From positions 1 to 64,000 of the forward strand of contig JAFLBS010000012.1 in the NCBI GenBank assembly GCA_017303755.1: a stretch of DNA of 64,000 nt. The letters run 5' to 3'. Made by a program: the position numbers and the translations under genes. The notes under the pieces are model-generated. The model had not been told where the DNA came from. It did not search any database and worked only from the letters and a program-made list of their open reading frames with translations. Positions 63,450-64,000 of this stretch are shown here, piece by piece. This DNA comes from Flavobacteriales bacterium. GTDB taxonomy: Bacteria; Bacteroidota; Bacteroidia; Flavobacteriales; Flavobacteriaceae. Each line of letters begins with the position of its first letter. Positions within the stretch are counted from its first letter, which is position 1.

Positions 63450-63612
63450 TGATTTTCACGCAATGCGTGGCGCACTTTCACGCGGAACGCCACGCACGTT
63501 TCACGCAGAACGTGGCGCGACATTCACGCAGAACGCCACGCACGTTTCACGTAGCACGTGGCGTTGGTTTCACGCGTAATTCACGCACGTTTCACGTGTT
63601 TCACGTGCAAAT
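63450..63612. repeat. GC-rich palindromic repeats with TTCACG start
   Basis: Units ttcacgcggaacgccacgca, ttcacgcagaacgtggcgcg, ttcacgcagaacgccacgca, ttcacgtagcacgtggcgtt (about 22-23 bases), then shorter ttcacgcg, ttcacgca, ttcacgtg. CGCCACG and CGTGGCG alternate so neighbouring units can pair. Much richer in G and C than the surroundings. Confidence 0.6.
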
Positions 63613-63675
63613 TTGATTGAAGATGATGAAAAAAGGTAGACCGCGAAATAAAATCCACGTCGAGTAAAAATCAGA

Positions 63676-64000
63676 TTACTTACATGGTACAACATAATTA
63701 TCAATCATATGTTGAGTAATGGGTTTTAAAGAAACTTTATTCTCAGGATTTTCTCCATACATATTAAAAAACTGGACAACATTATTTTTTTTACTATACC
63801 AAACTTTTGCTTTGTCTCCAACAAAAAATTCAGTGGTATCGCAAACGGTTAATTCTTTTCTTTCAAATTCAATTTTATCATAAGGCTTTATAATTTCATA
63901 ACTTCCTATGTCTTGTGTTTCTTTTATACAATCTACTAATTCATAATGATCTTCCATCCATTTCATACACTGCTTTTCGGGAAACAATAAATCTTTAGTT
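63676..64000 (-). CDS. Hypothetical protein, 5' end outside the window
   Basis: At least 107 residues, open at the right edge. Readable: FPEKQCMKWMEDHYELVDCI, EFFVGDKAKVWYSKKNNVVQ, and YGENPENKVSLKPIT, ending PCK. No family named. TAA stop at 63676. Confidence 0.5.
   Translation of the reverse strand, partial: TKDLLFPEKQCMKWMEDHYELVDCIKETQDIGSYEIIKPYDKIEFERKELTVCDTTEFFVGDKAKVWYSKKNNVVQFFNMYGENPENKVSLKPITQHMIDNYVVPCK

Overview
The chromosome on both flanks is from a Bacteroidota member, most like Flavobacterium. The DNA is AT-rich, with a type IX secretion (T9SS) sorting-domain protein, TonB-type periplasmic proteins, a LytTR regulator, Bacteroidota-style -7 elements (TAnnTTTG), no Shine-Dalgarno signals, and very large paired YD-repeat/Rhs genes. 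This assignment is from protein family and style only; no search was run.

Layout. 0-10.7 kb is housekeeping: Lol-type permease, NamZ-like hydrolase, Fe/Zn-chelating protein, methyltransferase, PLP enzyme, two TonB proteins behind queE, der and era. A damaged tRNA-Met-like sequence sits at 10.71-10.78 kb. 11.1-20.6 kb holds a T9SS repeat protein and a two-gene Rhs/YD system ending in a JAB-type toxin tip, followed by a lipoprotein that may be its immunity protein. 20.6-26.5 kb holds a GIY-YIG-like protein, a Ser/Thr kinase facing a DUF4365 protein, a lipoprotein and an orphan LytTR regulator.

About 26.7-56.2 kb is a mobile element and the most striking part. Seven genes in it read as intact proteins only if TGA is translated as glycine: a serine recombinase (8 in-frame TGA), a small protein (1), a DNA adenine methylase (6), a conjugation-type ATPase (4, plus one frameshift), a replication-relaxation protein (1), a small conserved protein (1) and an unknown 356-residue protein (4). 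Several TGA codons fall on invariant glycines, such as the Walker A loop and the YYGGK and FGGGS motifs of the methylase. This is genetic code 25, known from Gracilibacteria and Absconditabacteria (SR1). Neighbouring genes contain no in-frame TGA and mostly end in TAA, so they would read the same in both codes: a Gabija pair, a STAND-like ATPase, a GAF membrane protein, a mobilisation module with JAB and ThiF proteins, coupling ATPase, relaxase and primase/helicase, and two tyrosine recombinases. The element looks like a mosaic bridging two genetic codes, unless the contig is chimeric.

56.2-57.9 kb carries a phosphoribosyltransferase-like (PRTase-CE) plus NADAR pair, probably a defence module. 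58.0-62.2 kb is a store of displaced Rhs toxin tips and candidate immunity genes, invaded by a REP-associated transposase and its deleted derivative. One displaced remnant matches the JAB toxin tip and is again followed by a paralogue of the same lipoprotein, which supports a toxin-immunity pairing. 62.3-63.6 kb has three tandem copies of a 61-residue gene, each with its own array of short degenerate repeats upstream. The window ends inside a hypothetical gene.
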